A DNA stretch of 53,774 nt from Vicinamibacteria bacterium (GCA_022820675.1 JAJEFC010000374.1:1-53774), one strand, 5' to 3'; shown: positions 9,135 to 18,756, numbered from the stretch's first letter. Made by a program: numbers and translations. The notes: generated by a model from the sequence alone, not told the origin.

Positions 9135-9755
9135 ATGAGGCAGTTGCTTCCGGTTCTGCTGGCGATGGCCGTCGCCGCGGGGGCGGCCGTGTCTCCCCTG
9201 CAGGCCCAGCGGCAGCAGCCGGGGGCGACGCAGGGCGGGCCGACGACCGGCGACGAGATGATGCCGCCGTTCGACCTGCGGTACTTCCTCGGCGACTGGG
9301 AGATCGAATGGTCTCCCCTCGACACCCCCCTCCTGCCCGGCGGCAGCTACACCGGGGTCGAGCGCGTCCGCCACATCGCGGACGGCCGCTATCTCGAGGT
9401 GACGGTCGAGCTCGAGGGTCAGGACCGGTCCCTGCGCGGCCAGGGCATCCTCTTCCTGGAGACCGGGCCCTTCGGCGCCCACCTCACGAAGTACGTGGTG
9501 TACGACGCGGGGTTCGCGCTGCTGCAGCCGGGCCCCCTCGGCGGGGACCTCGGCGGCTACTACAGCCAGTTCTGGGAAACGCCGGCCCCGATCCGGCACG
9601 GCGACGCCGAGCTGGTGATCCGGGGCCGGAGCTATCTCGTCTCGCCGTACGCGTATCGGGTCAACCAGGAGGTCTCGGTCGACGGCGAGCCGTTCGTGAA
9701 CTTCGGGGTCATGTGGTACACGAAGGTTCTGGAGGAAACGGGGCAGGAACGATGA
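9135..9755 (+). CDS. Secreted protein, lipocalin/DUF1579-like beta-barrel candidate
   Basis: The 206-residue product has a clear signal peptide (MRQLLPVLLAMAVAAGAA, cut near LQAQ). A domain follows that begins with FDLRYFLGDWEIEW and alternates charged and aromatic residues, as in small extracytoplasmic beta-barrels such as DUF1579. I cannot prove the family. Its stop overlaps the next start (ATGA), and the two downstream genes also encode secreted products, so the three probably form one transcription unit with the CxxCH protein. A role next to that protein is inference. Confidence 0.65.
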   Translation: MRQLLPVLLAMAVAAGAAVSPLQAQRQQPGATQGGPTTGDEMMPPFDLRYFLGDWEIEWSPLDTPLLPGGSYTGVERVRHIADGRYLEVTVELEGQDRSLRGQGILFLETGPFGAHLTKYVVYDAGFALLQPGPLGGDLGGYYSQFWETPAPIRHGDAELVIRGRSYLVSPYAYRVNQEVSVDGEPFVNFGVMWYTKVLEETGQER

Positions 9756-10135
9756 CGTGGAGACGGAGACTGACGGCCGCCCTCGCGGCGCTCGTCGCCG
9801 GCGCGGCGGGCCTGTCGCTGGCGCACGCCCAGGGGGACCTGACCGGCGACTGGGAGATCCGGCTGAACACGCAGACCGGCGTGACGACGTGGCAGGCGCG
9901 GTTCGAGCAGGACGGCGACCGGCTCGGCGGCGAGATCGACCTCGGCGACAACGAGATCCTCGACGTGAACGGCACCGTCGACGGCGCGAAGCTGGCGTTC
10001 GTCATCGTCGTGCCCGACCTCGACGGCGACCAGCCCATCGACTTCGCGGGCGAGGTGACGGGCGACGCCATCCAGGGCGCCCCGGGGAGCTTCAGTTGGT
10101 ACGGGACCGGAGACTGGGAAGCGTCCCGCAAGTAG
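9752..10135 (+). CDS. Small secreted protein, unknown function
   Basis: The product has 127 residues: a signal peptide (MTWRRRLTAALAALVAGA, ending SLAHAQ) and a domain of about 95 residues with the pattern LTGDWEIRLNTQTGVTTW. That pattern recalls a small all-beta fold found in many secreted Acidobacteria proteins. Start and upstream stop overlap by 4 nt, which points to translational coupling. It lies 54 bp before the large CxxCH protein gene. I assign no function. Confidence 0.65.
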   Translation: MTWRRRLTAALAALVAGAAGLSLAHAQGDLTGDWEIRLNTQTGVTTWQARFEQDGDRLGGEIDLGDNEILDVNGTVDGAKLAFVIVVPDLDGDQPIDFAGEVTGDAIQGAPGSFSWYGTGDWEASRK

Positions 10136-10189
10136 GCCCGGAGAGCTTGCGGGTCGTGCGGTGACCGCGCAGAGAAACGGAAGGCAGCC

Positions 10190-12370
10190 ATGAGAAACCG
10201 CTTTGCAGGTGCGTTGGCCGTTGCGTTGCTCGTGTCGGCGGCGCTCGTCTCGTTCGCCACGTTCGTGCGCGCCGCCGAGGACGACATCGGCGGCGTCGTG
10301 ACGAGCGCCAACGGCCCCGAGGAGGGGGTCTGGGTGATCGCCGAGACCACCGGGTTGCCGACGAAGTTCGTGAAGAGCGTGGTGACCGGCGACGGCGGCC
10401 GCTATCTCATCCCGGACCTGCCGGACGCCACCTACGACGTCTGGGTCCGCGGCTACGGCCTCGTCGACTCCGCCCCGGTGCAGGCGTCGCCGGGTGACAC
10501 GGTCGACCTCGCGGCGACGGTCGCCGCGACCCCCGGCGAGGCCGCCGCGGTCTACCCCGCCAACTACTGGTACTCGCTGATCCGGCCGCCCGCGCAGGAC
10601 GAGTTCCCCGGGACCGGGGACGAGGGCAACGGCATCAGCACCAACCTGCAGCACCAGGACCAGTGGATCGACGTGCAGAAGCAGGGTTGCATGCTCTGCC
10701 ACCAGCTCGGCAACCGCATCATCCGCGAGATCGACAACCTCGAGCAGTTCGACTCGAGCCTCGAGGCGTGGAACCACCGGGTGCAGATGGGCCAGCGCGG
10801 CGGCCAGATGACCAACGTCATGAACCGCTTCGGCCGGACCCGGGGGCTGCAGATGTTCTCGGACTGGAGCGACCGCATCGCGGCCGGCGCGGTGCCCGAA
10901 GCGCCGCCGCGCCCGCAGGGCGTCGAGCGGAACGTGGTCGTCTCGATGTGGGAGTGGGGCACCGACATCGACTACATCCACGACGAGATCGCCACCGACA
11001 AGCGCAACCCCGAGATCAACGCGAACGGCCCCGTCTACGGCGTCAACATCTCGAACGACGCGCTGACCATCCTCGACCCCGTCACCAACGTGGCGACGAG
11101 CCTCGACGTGCCGCTTCGGGTCGACCCGGCCACGGTGCCGGGCATGATCGCGATGTCGATGCCGGCCCCGTCGCGGTTCTTCGGGGACGAGCTGATCTGG
11201 AACGACCCCGCCAACCCCCACAACCCGATGATGGACCAGAAGGGGCGGGTGTGGATGACCTCGGCCATCCGCAACCGGGCCAACCCGGACTACTGCCGCG
11301 AGGGGTCGGACAACCGGTTCGCCAGCTACTTCCCCCTCGACAACGGGTTCCGCTCGGCCGTCTACTACGAGCCCGACACCGGCGAGTTCGTGATGGTCGA
11401 CACCTGCTTCGGCACCCACCACCTGCAGTTCGCCGAGGACGACAACGACACGCTGTACTTCAGCGGCGGCGGGCAGGTCATCGGCTGGATCGACACGAAG
11501 CTGTGGGACGAGACGGGGGACGAAATCGCCGCCCAGGGCTGGTGCCCGACCGTCCTCGACACCAACGGCGACGGGGTGATCACCAAGCCGTGGAACGAGC
11601 CGCCGCGCGGCCGCCAGGCGGCCGAGGTCGACCCCGCCCTCGACACCCGCGTGGTGGTCGGGAGCTACGGCGTCATCGGCGACCCGACCGACGACAAGGT
11701 GGTCTGGATCAGCTCCACCCGGTTCCCGGGACGGCTGGCCCGCCTGCACGTGGGCGACAATCCGCCGGAAAGCTGCGTCACCGAGATGTACGAGGTGCCG
11801 TCGACGCTCGACCCGAACGTGCCGCGGGACAAGATCGGGTTCGGCTCGCGCGGCCTCGACATCGACCGCGACGGGGTCGTCTGGACCGCCCTGTCGGGCT
11901 CGAGCCACCTCGCCAGCTTCGACCGCACGAAGTGCCCGGTCCACAACGGCCCGGAGACGGCCGACGGCCGCCACTGCGTCGACGGCTGGACGCTCTACCC
12001 GACCCCCGGCCCCGTGATCGCCGGCACCGACCCGCCGGTCCGGTCCGACTACCACTACTACAACTGGGTCGACCAGTGGAACACGCTGGGGCTGGGCCGC
12101 GACGTGCCCATCGCCACCGGGTCGAACTCGGACTCGCTGCTCGCCCTCGACCCGGAGACGGGCGAGTGGACCGTGCTGCGGGTGCCGTACCCCCAGGGCT
12201 TCTTCACCCGCGGGCTCGACGGCCGCATCGACGACCCCGACGCGGGGTGGAAGGGCCGCGGGGTGTGGGCCACCTACGGCGCCGCCGCCACCTGGCACAT
12301 CGAGGGCGGCCGCGGCGTGAAGCCCGGCATGCTGAAGTTCCAGGTGCGCCCCGACCCGCTGGCGGACTGA
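10190..12370 (+). CDS. Secreted protein: carboxypeptidase-regulatory-like domain, CxxCH haem motif and propeller-like repeats
   Basis: The 726-residue protein begins with a signal peptide (ending near VRAAEDD). A CarboxypepD_reg-like beta-sandwich follows (about residues 32-105: GRYLIPDLPDATYDVWVRGYG). A single CMLCH at about residue 166 is a c-type haem attachment motif. The remaining 500 residues hold repeated beta-rich blades (KGRVWMTSAIRN, DRDGVVWTALSG, DSLLALDPETGEW) like those of NHL or virginiamycin-lyase-type propellers. This architecture suggests a periplasmic redox or binding protein. Its substrate is unknown. Whether haem is attached depends on cytochrome c maturation genes, none of which are in the window. 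Confidence 0.72.
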   Translation: MRNRFAGALAVALLVSAALVSFATFVRAAEDDIGGVVTSANGPEEGVWVIAETTGLPTKFVKSVVTGDGGRYLIPDLPDATYDVWVRGYGLVDSAPVQASPGDTVDLAATVAATPGEAAAVYPANYWYSLIRPPAQDEFPGTGDEGNGISTNLQHQDQWIDVQKQGCMLCHQLGNRIIREIDNLEQFDSSLEAWNHRVQMGQRGGQMTNVMNRFGRTRGLQMFSDWSDRIAAGAVPEAPPRPQGVERNVVVSMWEWGTDIDYIHDEIATDKRNPEINANGPVYGVNISNDALTILDPVTNVATSLDVPLRVDPATVPGMIAMSMPAPSRFFGDELIWNDPANPHNPMMDQKGRVWMTSAIRNRANPDYCREGSDNRFASYFPLDNGFRSAVYYEPDTGEFVMVDTCFGTHHLQFAEDDNDTLYFSGGGQVIGWIDTKLWDETGDEIAAQGWCPTVLDTNGDGVITKPWNEPPRGRQAAEVDPALDTRVVVGSYGVIGDPTDDKVVWISSTRFPGRLARLHVGDNPPESCVTEMYEVPSTLDPNVPRDKIGFGSRGLDIDRDGVVWTALSGSSHLASFDRTKCPVHNGPETADGRHCVDGWTLYPTPGPVIAGTDPPVRSDYHYYNWVDQWNTLGLGRDVPIATGSNSDSLLALDPETGEWTVLRVPYPQGFFTRGLDGRIDDPDAGWKGRGVWATYGAAATWHIEGGRGVKPGMLKFQVRPDPLAD

Positions 12371-12781
12371 CCGGCGGCGAATCGTCGCCTGCGGTGCCGC
12401 TCGGCGCCCATCCGAACTGCCAGCAGTCTGCGCTGCGTCTCTGCGCAGACTGCTGGCCCGAGAATCGTCGTCTCGGGCTCCGATGTCACCATTGCGGCGC
12501 CGCAGCCTCATCCTGACCGACCAAGCGTCCGCATCGCTCCACGGAGCAGGCTCCCGGCGAACCTGTTTCCGCCCTCGCAACCTCACGCGATCTCGGTCGG
12601 GGCACCCCGTCATCGGGGTGTACCCCGTCCGCACCCCGGAATCGGAGATCCTCGCTCACCTGCCGGGGTCGGGTCCGCAAGCGGAGCGCGCCCCGCGAGA
12701 GCCGCGGGCGCGACCTGGTCCCGCCCGTCCCGGGCGCAGGACGGCCTGTGGCATGATGGACGAACTCGGACAGCGCCGCCC
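12371..12781. repeat. Intergenic region with reverse copy of the interspersed repeat and a perfect 14-bp hairpin
   Basis: Read on the minus strand, about 12375-12456 matches the intergenic repeat found between the mxa-like genes (shared blocks TTCGGATGGGCGCC and CCGCAGGCGACGATT). Inside it, 12420-12433 and 12443-12456 form a perfect 14-bp inverted repeat (CCAGCAGTCTGCGC with a 9-nt loop). There is no T-run, so it is not a typical intrinsic terminator, although it sits 50 bp after a stop codon. Nothing else was seen up to 12781. Confidence 0.65.
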
Positions 12782-14599
12782 ATGGCGACGACGAGGCCGC
12801 ACCCGATGGCCGCCGCCTACCCGCGCATCCCCTACGGCGAAGCAGACATCAGGCGCATCCGCCTGAAGGGCTGGCTCTACGTCGACAAGACGCGGTTTCT
12901 CCGCCGGCTGGAGGAGGAGAGCTACGTCTTCCTGATTCGGCCCCGCCGCTTCGGCAAGAGCCTCTGGGTGTCGGTGCTCGAGAACTACTACGACCGCACG
13001 CGCGCCGACGAGTGGCATGCCGTCTTCGACGGCACCGACATCGGCCGGCGGCCGACGGACGACCGGTCGCGCTACGTCATCCTGCGGTTCAACTTCTCGG
13101 CCTTCGACGACACCCTCGAGACGCTGCGCGAACGCTTCGAGACCTATTGCCTCATCGAGATAAGGGCGGCGCTGGAGCGCAACGCGGACCTCTTCCCCGA
13201 GGCGGCCATCCGCCGCATCCTGGAGCACCCCTCGGTGGACGGCAAGCTCCGCGAGCTGTTCCGATACGCCGGCGACCACGGCATCCCGCTGTACTGCCTG
13301 ATCGACGAGTACGACAACTTCGCCAACACGGTCCTGGCGCACCACGGCCGCGAGGCGTACGAGTCGTTCACGCACGGCGGCGGCTTCTACCGCAACTTCT
13401 TCGCCACGCTGAAGGCGGGGGCCGGCGAGAGCGGGGGGGGGCTGGAACGGCTGTTCATCACCGGAGTCTCCCCCATCACGATGGACGACGTGACCAGCGG
13501 CTTCAACATCGGCAAGAACGTCAGCCTGCGGCCCGAGTTCAACGACCTGCTCGGCTTCACAGAGGAGGAGGTGCGGGGCCTGCTGGCGCTGTACCGGGAC
13601 CGCGGCGCCTTCGACCATGACGCGGACGCGGCGCTGGAGGTCATGCACGAGTGGTACGACGGATACCGGTTCGCCAAGGGCGCCCGGGGTGACCTCTACA
13701 ACACCGACATGGTGCTCTACTACCTGTCGGAGTCGGTGCCGAACAAACCGATGCCCGACGACCCGATCGACGTCAACGTGCGCATCGACTACGGCAAGCT
13801 GCGGCATCTGCTGGTGACGGGCCGCGAGGCCGGCGCCAAGCTGAACGGCAACTTCGACCTGTTGCGGAACGTCGCCGGCACGGGAGGCGCCGAGGCCGAC
13901 GTCAATCTCACCTTCCCGCTGGAGGCGCTGGTCGAGCCCGAGAACTTCCTGTCGCTGCTCTACTACTTCGGCCTGCTGAGCATCCGCGGCTCGGCGAACG
14001 GCACCACACGGCTCGGCATCCCGAACCAGACGGTGCGGCGGCTGCTGTACGGTTACCTGCGCGACGGCTACCGCGACGTAGGGGTCTTCTCGGTCAGCCA
14101 CTACCGATTCTCCAACCTGGTGCGGCACATGGCCTACCGCGGCGCGTGGCGGCCGGCGCTGGAGTACCTGGCCGAGGCCATCGAGACGCAGACGGGCATC
14201 CGCGACTACCTGGACGGCGAGAAGGTGGTGCAGGCCTTCCTGGCCGCCTACTTCAGCATCGTCGGCCACTTCCTGATCCACTCCGAGCGCGAGCTCGGCA
14301 AGGGCTACGCGGACCTGCACCTGGAGCCGTTCCTGGCCCGCTACCCCGACATGCGTTACGGCTACGTGATCGAGATCAAGTACCTGAAGCGCGGCGAGGA
14401 GGCGAACGCGGCGGCGGTGGCGTCGCGGCTCGAGGACGCCCGGACACAGTTGCGCGGCTACCTGGCCGACGCGCGCCTGCGCCTCCAGTCGCCGGCGGTG
14501 CGGCACGTCGGCCTCGCCGTGGTGTTTCACGGCTGGGAGCTGGCGGCGTGCGACGCCGTGGGCGACGAGACGGAAGCCGGGACTCGGCCGGCAGACTGA
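12782..14599 (+). CDS. AAA-ATPase-like / PD-(D/E)XK nuclease protein (DUF1703 type)
   Basis: This 605-residue protein belongs to a widespread family with an N-terminal AAA-ATPase-like domain and a C-terminal PD-(D/E)XK nuclease domain. The N-terminus carries the family hallmark YVDKTRFLRRL and RPRRFGKSL (P-loop variant, about residue 55). The Walker-B-like CLIDEYDNFAN lies near residue 178, with FITGVSPI after it. Near the C-terminus, YADLHLEP and YVIEIKYLKRGE give the Asp and the E-x-K of a PD-(D/E)XK active site. The biological role is unknown; defence or mobile-element functions have been proposed. It is a single gene. A second, divergent family member lies at 45694-47241. The ATG at 12809 is a possible later start. 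Confidence 0.85.
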   Translation: MATTRPHPMAAAYPRIPYGEADIRRIRLKGWLYVDKTRFLRRLEEESYVFLIRPRRFGKSLWVSVLENYYDRTRADEWHAVFDGTDIGRRPTDDRSRYVILRFNFSAFDDTLETLRERFETYCLIEIRAALERNADLFPEAAIRRILEHPSVDGKLRELFRYAGDHGIPLYCLIDEYDNFANTVLAHHGREAYESFTHGGGFYRNFFATLKAGAGESGGGLERLFITGVSPITMDDVTSGFNIGKNVSLRPEFNDLLGFTEEEVRGLLALYRDRGAFDHDADAALEVMHEWYDGYRFAKGARGDLYNTDMVLYYLSESVPNKPMPDDPIDVNVRIDYGKLRHLLVTGREAGAKLNGNFDLLRNVAGTGGAEADVNLTFPLEALVEPENFLSLLYYFGLLSIRGSANGTTRLGIPNQTVRRLLYGYLRDGYRDVGVFSVSHYRFSNLVRHMAYRGAWRPALEYLAEAIETQTGIRDYLDGEKVVQAFLAAYFSIVGHFLIHSERELGKGYADLHLEPFLARYPDMRYGYVIEIKYLKRGEEANAAAVASRLEDARTQLRGYLADARLRLQSPAVRHVGLAVVFHGWELAACDAVGDETEAGTRPAD

Positions 14600-15102
14600 C
14601 GCCGCGTCGACGGCGGCTGCCGGTCGGAAGCCCCCGGCGGCACCACCGCCAGCAAGCTCGCGACGAAACCCGCTCCACCGTTGCCGGTCGCCCGCGCCCA
14701 CGTCGGCGGGACGTCCCTCGGCGGGCAGACCGCGCTCCCGGCTCGGCGTGCACGCACCCGAAGCCAGGACGAGGCCCACTCCCACCTTCAGGCGACGCCG
14801 TCGTTCGGCGAGACGCCGCCCGAGAAGAACATCACACTACAGTTCAACGGCGCAGACTCCTGGCTCGGATCATGGTGCTGGCCCGGCGGCGGCAAGCGGG
14901 GCGGGGTGACCGGTCAGGCCCGATCCCGAACCGCCGCTCGTTGTTCGCCCACGGGGCTGATTGCTATCATGGCGGTCAGGGAGAATGGTACCGCCGTCGG
15001 CAGACGACGGCGACGCGAGGGGCGGGCAGCGCGCATCGGGCGAACCGCCATGCGTCGGCGAGTCGTCGTCACCGTACCGCGCCGAGCGGGGAAACGAGGA
15101 CC
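14600..15102. other. Intergenic region before the TonB receptor
   Basis: About 500 bp with no convincing gene. Some AT-richer sequence (about 14825-14865) could hold a promoter for the receptor, but I could not define -10 and -35 boxes. Confidence 0.4.
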
Positions 15103-17457
15103 ATGAACGACCGGAAACAGCCGAACTGGCCGCGGTGGATCGCACACCTGGGGGCCGCCGCGTTGATGCTGCTCGCCGTCGGGGCATCGACGAGCCGGGC
15201 GGGGCAGGATTCGGGCGCCATCGCCGGCGTGATCGTCGACGAGAGCGGCGGCGTGTTGCCGGGGGTGGCGGTGACCGCGGTCCCCGAGGGAGGCGGCCCC
15301 GTCGGCGCCGCCGTCAGCGACGGCTTCGGCGAGTACGAGATCGCGAACCTCCCCGCCGGCCGGTACCAGGTGCGCGGCGTGCTGCCGGGCTTCAGCAGCG
15401 AGATCGCGTTCGTGACCGTCGAGGCGGGGGCCGTCGCCACCGCGAACCTGCTGCTCGGGCTCGCGCCGCTGACGGAGACGGTCACCGTCACCCGGGCCGA
15501 TCAGGACCTCGCCGCCGTCCCGCAGTCGGTGGCGGTGGTCGCGCGCGAGCAGATCGAGTTCGCCCAGCGGCGCTCGTCGCTCGACGAGGCGCTGCGGGGC
15601 ATTCCCGGGCTCTTCGTCCAGAACCGCCGCAACTACGGCCTGTCCGGAGGCATCGGCCTGAGCATCCGCGCCCCCGAGCCGCGATTCGGGCTGCGCGGGC
15701 TCGCCCTCATCCAGGACGGCATTCCCATCACCACCGCCGACGGCACCACCGAGCCGGGCAACGTCGACCTCGGCTCGGTCGGCCGCATCGACGTCATCCG
15801 GGGGCCGAGCTCGGTGCTGTACGGGAACTCCGCCGGCGGGGTCATCAACCTGACCACGACGTTCGACACCTCCCGCCCCCTCGTCATCCGGCCCGACGTC
15901 CAGCTCGGCAGCTACGGCTACAACCGGCAGCAGGTCCGCGTGGATGCCGGGGGCGACGGGCCCACCCAGTTCATGACGAGCGTGAGCCGCTTCGAGACCG
16001 ACGGGTTCCGCGACAACAGCCACGCCGAGATCACCCAGGCCAACTTCGTGGTGCGGCGCGAGCTGGGCGACGCCACCGAGATCCGCGGGGTGTTCAACTA
16101 CTACGACAGCCCGTTCGCCGAGAGCGCGAGCTTCCTCAACGAGGAGGACGCCCGCGACCCGGTGCGGCGGCGGATGGCGCGAGGCGTCGCCGCCGCCCGC
16201 AACTGGGGCGAGGGCGCGAACCAGGGCCAGGGCGGCATCACCCTGGAGCACCGCTTCACCGAGAGCCAACTGTTCCGGGTGACGGGCTGGGGCATGTGGC
16301 GCGACCTCGACGCGGTCGGCGCGTTCCGCAACGTGAACCTGAGGCGGAACGGACGCGGCCTGCGGTCGGAGTACGTCGGCGGCGCGGCCGCCGGAACCGC
16401 GGGCGTCGACTGGGCGGCCGGGGTCGACGTGGCGTCGCAGAACGACGACCGCCGGGAGTTCTCGCAGGTGGCGCCCGAGGTGAGCGGCGAGCGCGCGACG
16501 AGCGGCGCCCTTCAGATCGACCAGACCGAGGACGTCCGGTCGGCCGGCCCCTTCGCCCAGATCGGCGTCTCGCCGACCGACCGCGTGCGCTTCACGGCCG
16601 GCGTGCGCTGGGACTACTACGACTTCCGGGCCGGCGACCGGAAGCTGGACGACGGCGACCAGTCGGGCGACCGCAAGATGGACGCGTTCAGCCCTTCGGT
16701 GGGCCTGACGCTGGCCGCGACTCCCAACGTCAACTTCTTCACGAGCTTCGCCACCGCCTACGAGACCCCCACCACCGTCGAGCTGTCGAACACCCCGACC
16801 GGCGAGGGCGGGTTCAACCAGGAGCTGGGGCCGCAGGACCTGCGGAGCTTCGAGGTCGGCATCCGGGGGCTGGCCGAGGCGGCGCGGCTGCGCTACGAGG
16901 CGGCGGTGTACGTGTCCACCGTCGACAACGCCCTCGTCTCGTTCCAGAGCCCGACCGAGGAGGTCTTCTTCCGCAACGCCGGCGAGTCGTCGCGCGACGG
17001 CGTCGAGCTGCTGCTGGAGTGGATTCCCGACCCCGCGTTCAGCACCCGGCTCGCGTACACGTACCAGAACTTCAAGTTCGTGCAGTTCGCGCCCGGCGGC
17101 AACGACTTCGCCGGCAACATCGAGCCGGGGTCGCCGCCGCACCGCATCTTCGCCGGCTTCAACCACACCGCGCCGTTCGGGCTGCGCTCGGGCATGACCG
17201 TCCGGTGGGTCGACGACTACACCCTCGACAACGCCAACACCGTCTTCAACTGGGCGTACACCGTCGTCGACCTGCGCTTCGGGTTCGACGCGACCGTGGG
17301 CGGCGTCGACGTCCGGCCGTTCTGGGGCATCGACAACCTGTTCGACGAGATCTACAACTCGTCCACCATCACCAACGCGTTCGGCGGCCGCTACTTCGAG
17401 CCCTCCCCCGACCGCGAGTACTACGTGGGACTGACGATCGGAGGCGGCCCCCGCTAG
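15103..17457 (+). CDS. TonB-dependent outer-membrane receptor with N-terminal carboxypeptidase-regulatory-like domain
   Basis: The ATG at 15103 follows GAGGACC and starts a 784-residue protein with a signal peptide (about 1-30). A CarboxypepD_reg-like domain follows (about 35-110: GAIAGVIVDESGGVLPGVAV). The plug domain spans about 125-240 (DEALRGIPGLFVQNRR, IDVIRGPSSVLYGNSAGGVINL). The rest is a 22-strand-type barrel ending in an aromatic-rich C-terminus (YYVGLTIGGGPR). Such receptors import siderophores, cobalamin, saccharides or, in methylotrophs, lanthanide chelates, using TonB energy. The neighbouring mxa-like operon begins 184 bp downstream on the same strand, so metal or cofactor uptake is a testable idea, not a demonstrated role. 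Confidence 0.9.
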   Translation: MNDRKQPNWPRWIAHLGAAALMLLAVGASTSRAGQDSGAIAGVIVDESGGVLPGVAVTAVPEGGGPVGAAVSDGFGEYEIANLPAGRYQVRGVLPGFSSEIAFVTVEAGAVATANLLLGLAPLTETVTVTRADQDLAAVPQSVAVVAREQIEFAQRRSSLDEALRGIPGLFVQNRRNYGLSGGIGLSIRAPEPRFGLRGLALIQDGIPITTADGTTEPGNVDLGSVGRIDVIRGPSSVLYGNSAGGVINLTTTFDTSRPLVIRPDVQLGSYGYNRQQVRVDAGGDGPTQFMTSVSRFETDGFRDNSHAEITQANFVVRRELGDATEIRGVFNYYDSPFAESASFLNEEDARDPVRRRMARGVAAARNWGEGANQGQGGITLEHRFTESQLFRVTGWGMWRDLDAVGAFRNVNLRRNGRGLRSEYVGGAAAGTAGVDWAAGVDVASQNDDRREFSQVAPEVSGERATSGALQIDQTEDVRSAGPFAQIGVSPTDRVRFTAGVRWDYYDFRAGDRKLDDGDQSGDRKMDAFSPSVGLTLAATPNVNFFTSFATAYETPTTVELSNTPTGEGGFNQELGPQDLRSFEVGIRGLAEAARLRYEAAVYVSTVDNALVSFQSPTEEVFFRNAGESSRDGVELLLEWIPDPAFSTRLAYTYQNFKFVQFAPGGNDFAGNIEPGSPPHRIFAGFNHTAPFGLRSGMTVRWVDDYTLDNANTVFNWAYTVVDLRFGFDATVGGVDVRPFWGIDNLFDEIYNSSTITNAFGGRYFEPSPDREYYVGLTIGGGPR

Positions 17458-17499
17458 CACCCCTCCGCCTTGACGCGGGGCGGCCGTGCGGACACACTT

Positions 17500-17540
17500 A
17501 GGGGCTCGCTTCACGACACCGGTGTGAAGCAGGCGCCTCT
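17500..17540 (+). promoter_or_regulatory. Stem-loop upstream of the moxR-like gene
   Basis: GCTTCAC (17508-17514) pairs with GTGAAGC (17524-17530). The outer arms AGGGGC (17500-17505) and GCCTCT (17535-17540) also pair, with one wobble. It lies 43 bp after the receptor stop and 100 bp before the moxR-like start. It could be a weak terminator or a leader structure; no T-run follows. Confidence 0.4.
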
Positions 17541-17640
17541 GAACCGGCCCCGACTGCCGGCGGATCGGGCGTGACAGGCTCGTCGGCCGGGTGACCGGCT
17601 CGCCCGCGCAGCACCATCGAAGGGAGACCAGGACAGACTC

Positions 17641-18756
17641 ATGGCCGTGCAACCGACGCGCGAAATCGACTTCGACCGGGCCAACGAGGTGGTCCAGCGG
17701 TTCCAGCAGGAGTCGACCAAGTGGCTCTACGGCCTCGACGACGCCGCCCGCATCCTGTCCTGGGCGTTCTTCACGTTGCTGCCGTACACCGACAAGCTGA
17801 GCCAGAGCAAGCTGCTGCGCCAGCCCCACGTCATGTTCCGGGGGCCGACGGGCACCGGCAAGACCGACCTCGTCAGCGCCTGCGCGATGGCCATCGACGC
17901 CAAGTTCGAGCGCATCCAGGGCCTGCCGACGTACATGCCCGAGGACATCCTGGGCTACGAGACGATCGTCGAGGAGACCGACGGCTCGCGGAAGCTGGTG
18001 TTCAAGCCGGGCAAGCTGATGGCCCACATCGTCCTCATCGACGAGGACAACCGGCTGTCGGGCAAGACCAAGGCGGCGGTGCTCGAGGGCATGGAGGAGA
18101 GCTCGGCCACCCTCAGCTCGGACTACGGCAACCTCGCCGAGGGCAAGATGCTGCCCCTGTTCCCGCTGTCGTGCGACTTCAACGACATCGAGGGGCCCCG
18201 CTTCTTCATGGTCATCTGCACCGAGAACATCTTCGGCGAGGAGGAGGGCACGTTCGCCAACCCGGTGGCCCAGCTCGACCGCACCACCCTGTCCATCAAC
18301 ATGCTCGACCCCGAGGACGAGGAGGACGAGCTGAACATCAGCGCCCGCAACGTGGTCGGGCGCAAGGTCGAGAAGCTGACCGACCTCTACGAGGTGCTCG
18401 ACATCGCCCAGTACATCTTCGACAACGTCGGGATGTCGGACTACGCGCAGCAGTACAAGGTGCGGCTGATCCGGAACACCCGCCCCCACCGCGTCATGGG
18501 GCGGGCGGCGCGGACCGTCAAGGAGTACATCCGGGTGGGCATCTCCCCCCGCGTGCACTTCCACCTCGAGGCGGTGGCCCGCACCTTCGCCTTCTTCAAC
18601 GGCGACATGACGATCACGCCGGACCACATCAAGGCGGTGGCGGGCCCCGTGCTCGCCCACCGCATCGTGCTGCGCGAGGGCATGGAGTTCTCGGTCGACA
18701 AGGACGACCTGCTCCAGCAGATCCTGCGGGACATGGAGGTTCCGCCGTGGAAGTAG
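17641..18756 (+). CDS. moxR: MoxR-family AAA+ ATPase (MxaR position of an mxa-like operon)
   Basis: This 371-residue AAA+ ATPase has Walker A GPTGTGKTDLV near residue 70, Walker B VLIDEDNRLSGKTKAAVLEGMEE near 130 (the family's LIDExNR with Asp), and the sensor region MVICTEN near 195. MoxR proteins are cytosolic chaperone-like ATPases that work with vWA proteins in metal-cofactor insertion or envelope maturation. The following DUF58 gene overlaps its 3' end by 10 nt. The downstream order matches mxaR-S-A-C-K-L of methylotrophs, needed there for calcium loading of methanol dehydrogenase. The family call is firm; the specific role is inference. Confidence 0.9.
   Translation: MAVQPTREIDFDRANEVVQRFQQESTKWLYGLDDAARILSWAFFTLLPYTDKLSQSKLLRQPHVMFRGPTGTGKTDLVSACAMAIDAKFERIQGLPTYMPEDILGYETIVEETDGSRKLVFKPGKLMAHIVLIDEDNRLSGKTKAAVLEGMEESSATLSSDYGNLAEGKMLPLFPLSCDFNDIEGPRFFMVICTENIFGEEEGTFANPVAQLDRTTLSINMLDPEDEEDELNISARNVVGRKVEKLTDLYEVLDIAQYIFDNVGMSDYAQQYKVRLIRNTRPHRVMGRAARTVKEYIRVGISPRVHFHLEAVARTFAFFNGDMTITPDHIKAVAGPVLAHRIVLREGMEFSVDKDDLLQQILRDMEVPPWK

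Noticed and set aside
9632..12634. 1000-codon minus-strand frame opposite the CxxCH protein
   Set aside because: The plus-strand protein has a signal peptide and ordered domains; the minus frame is low-complexity.
14914..18660. 1248-codon minus-strand frame opposite the TonB receptor and MoxR genes
   Set aside because: It lies opposite two genes with textbook motifs; the translation has no domain pattern.
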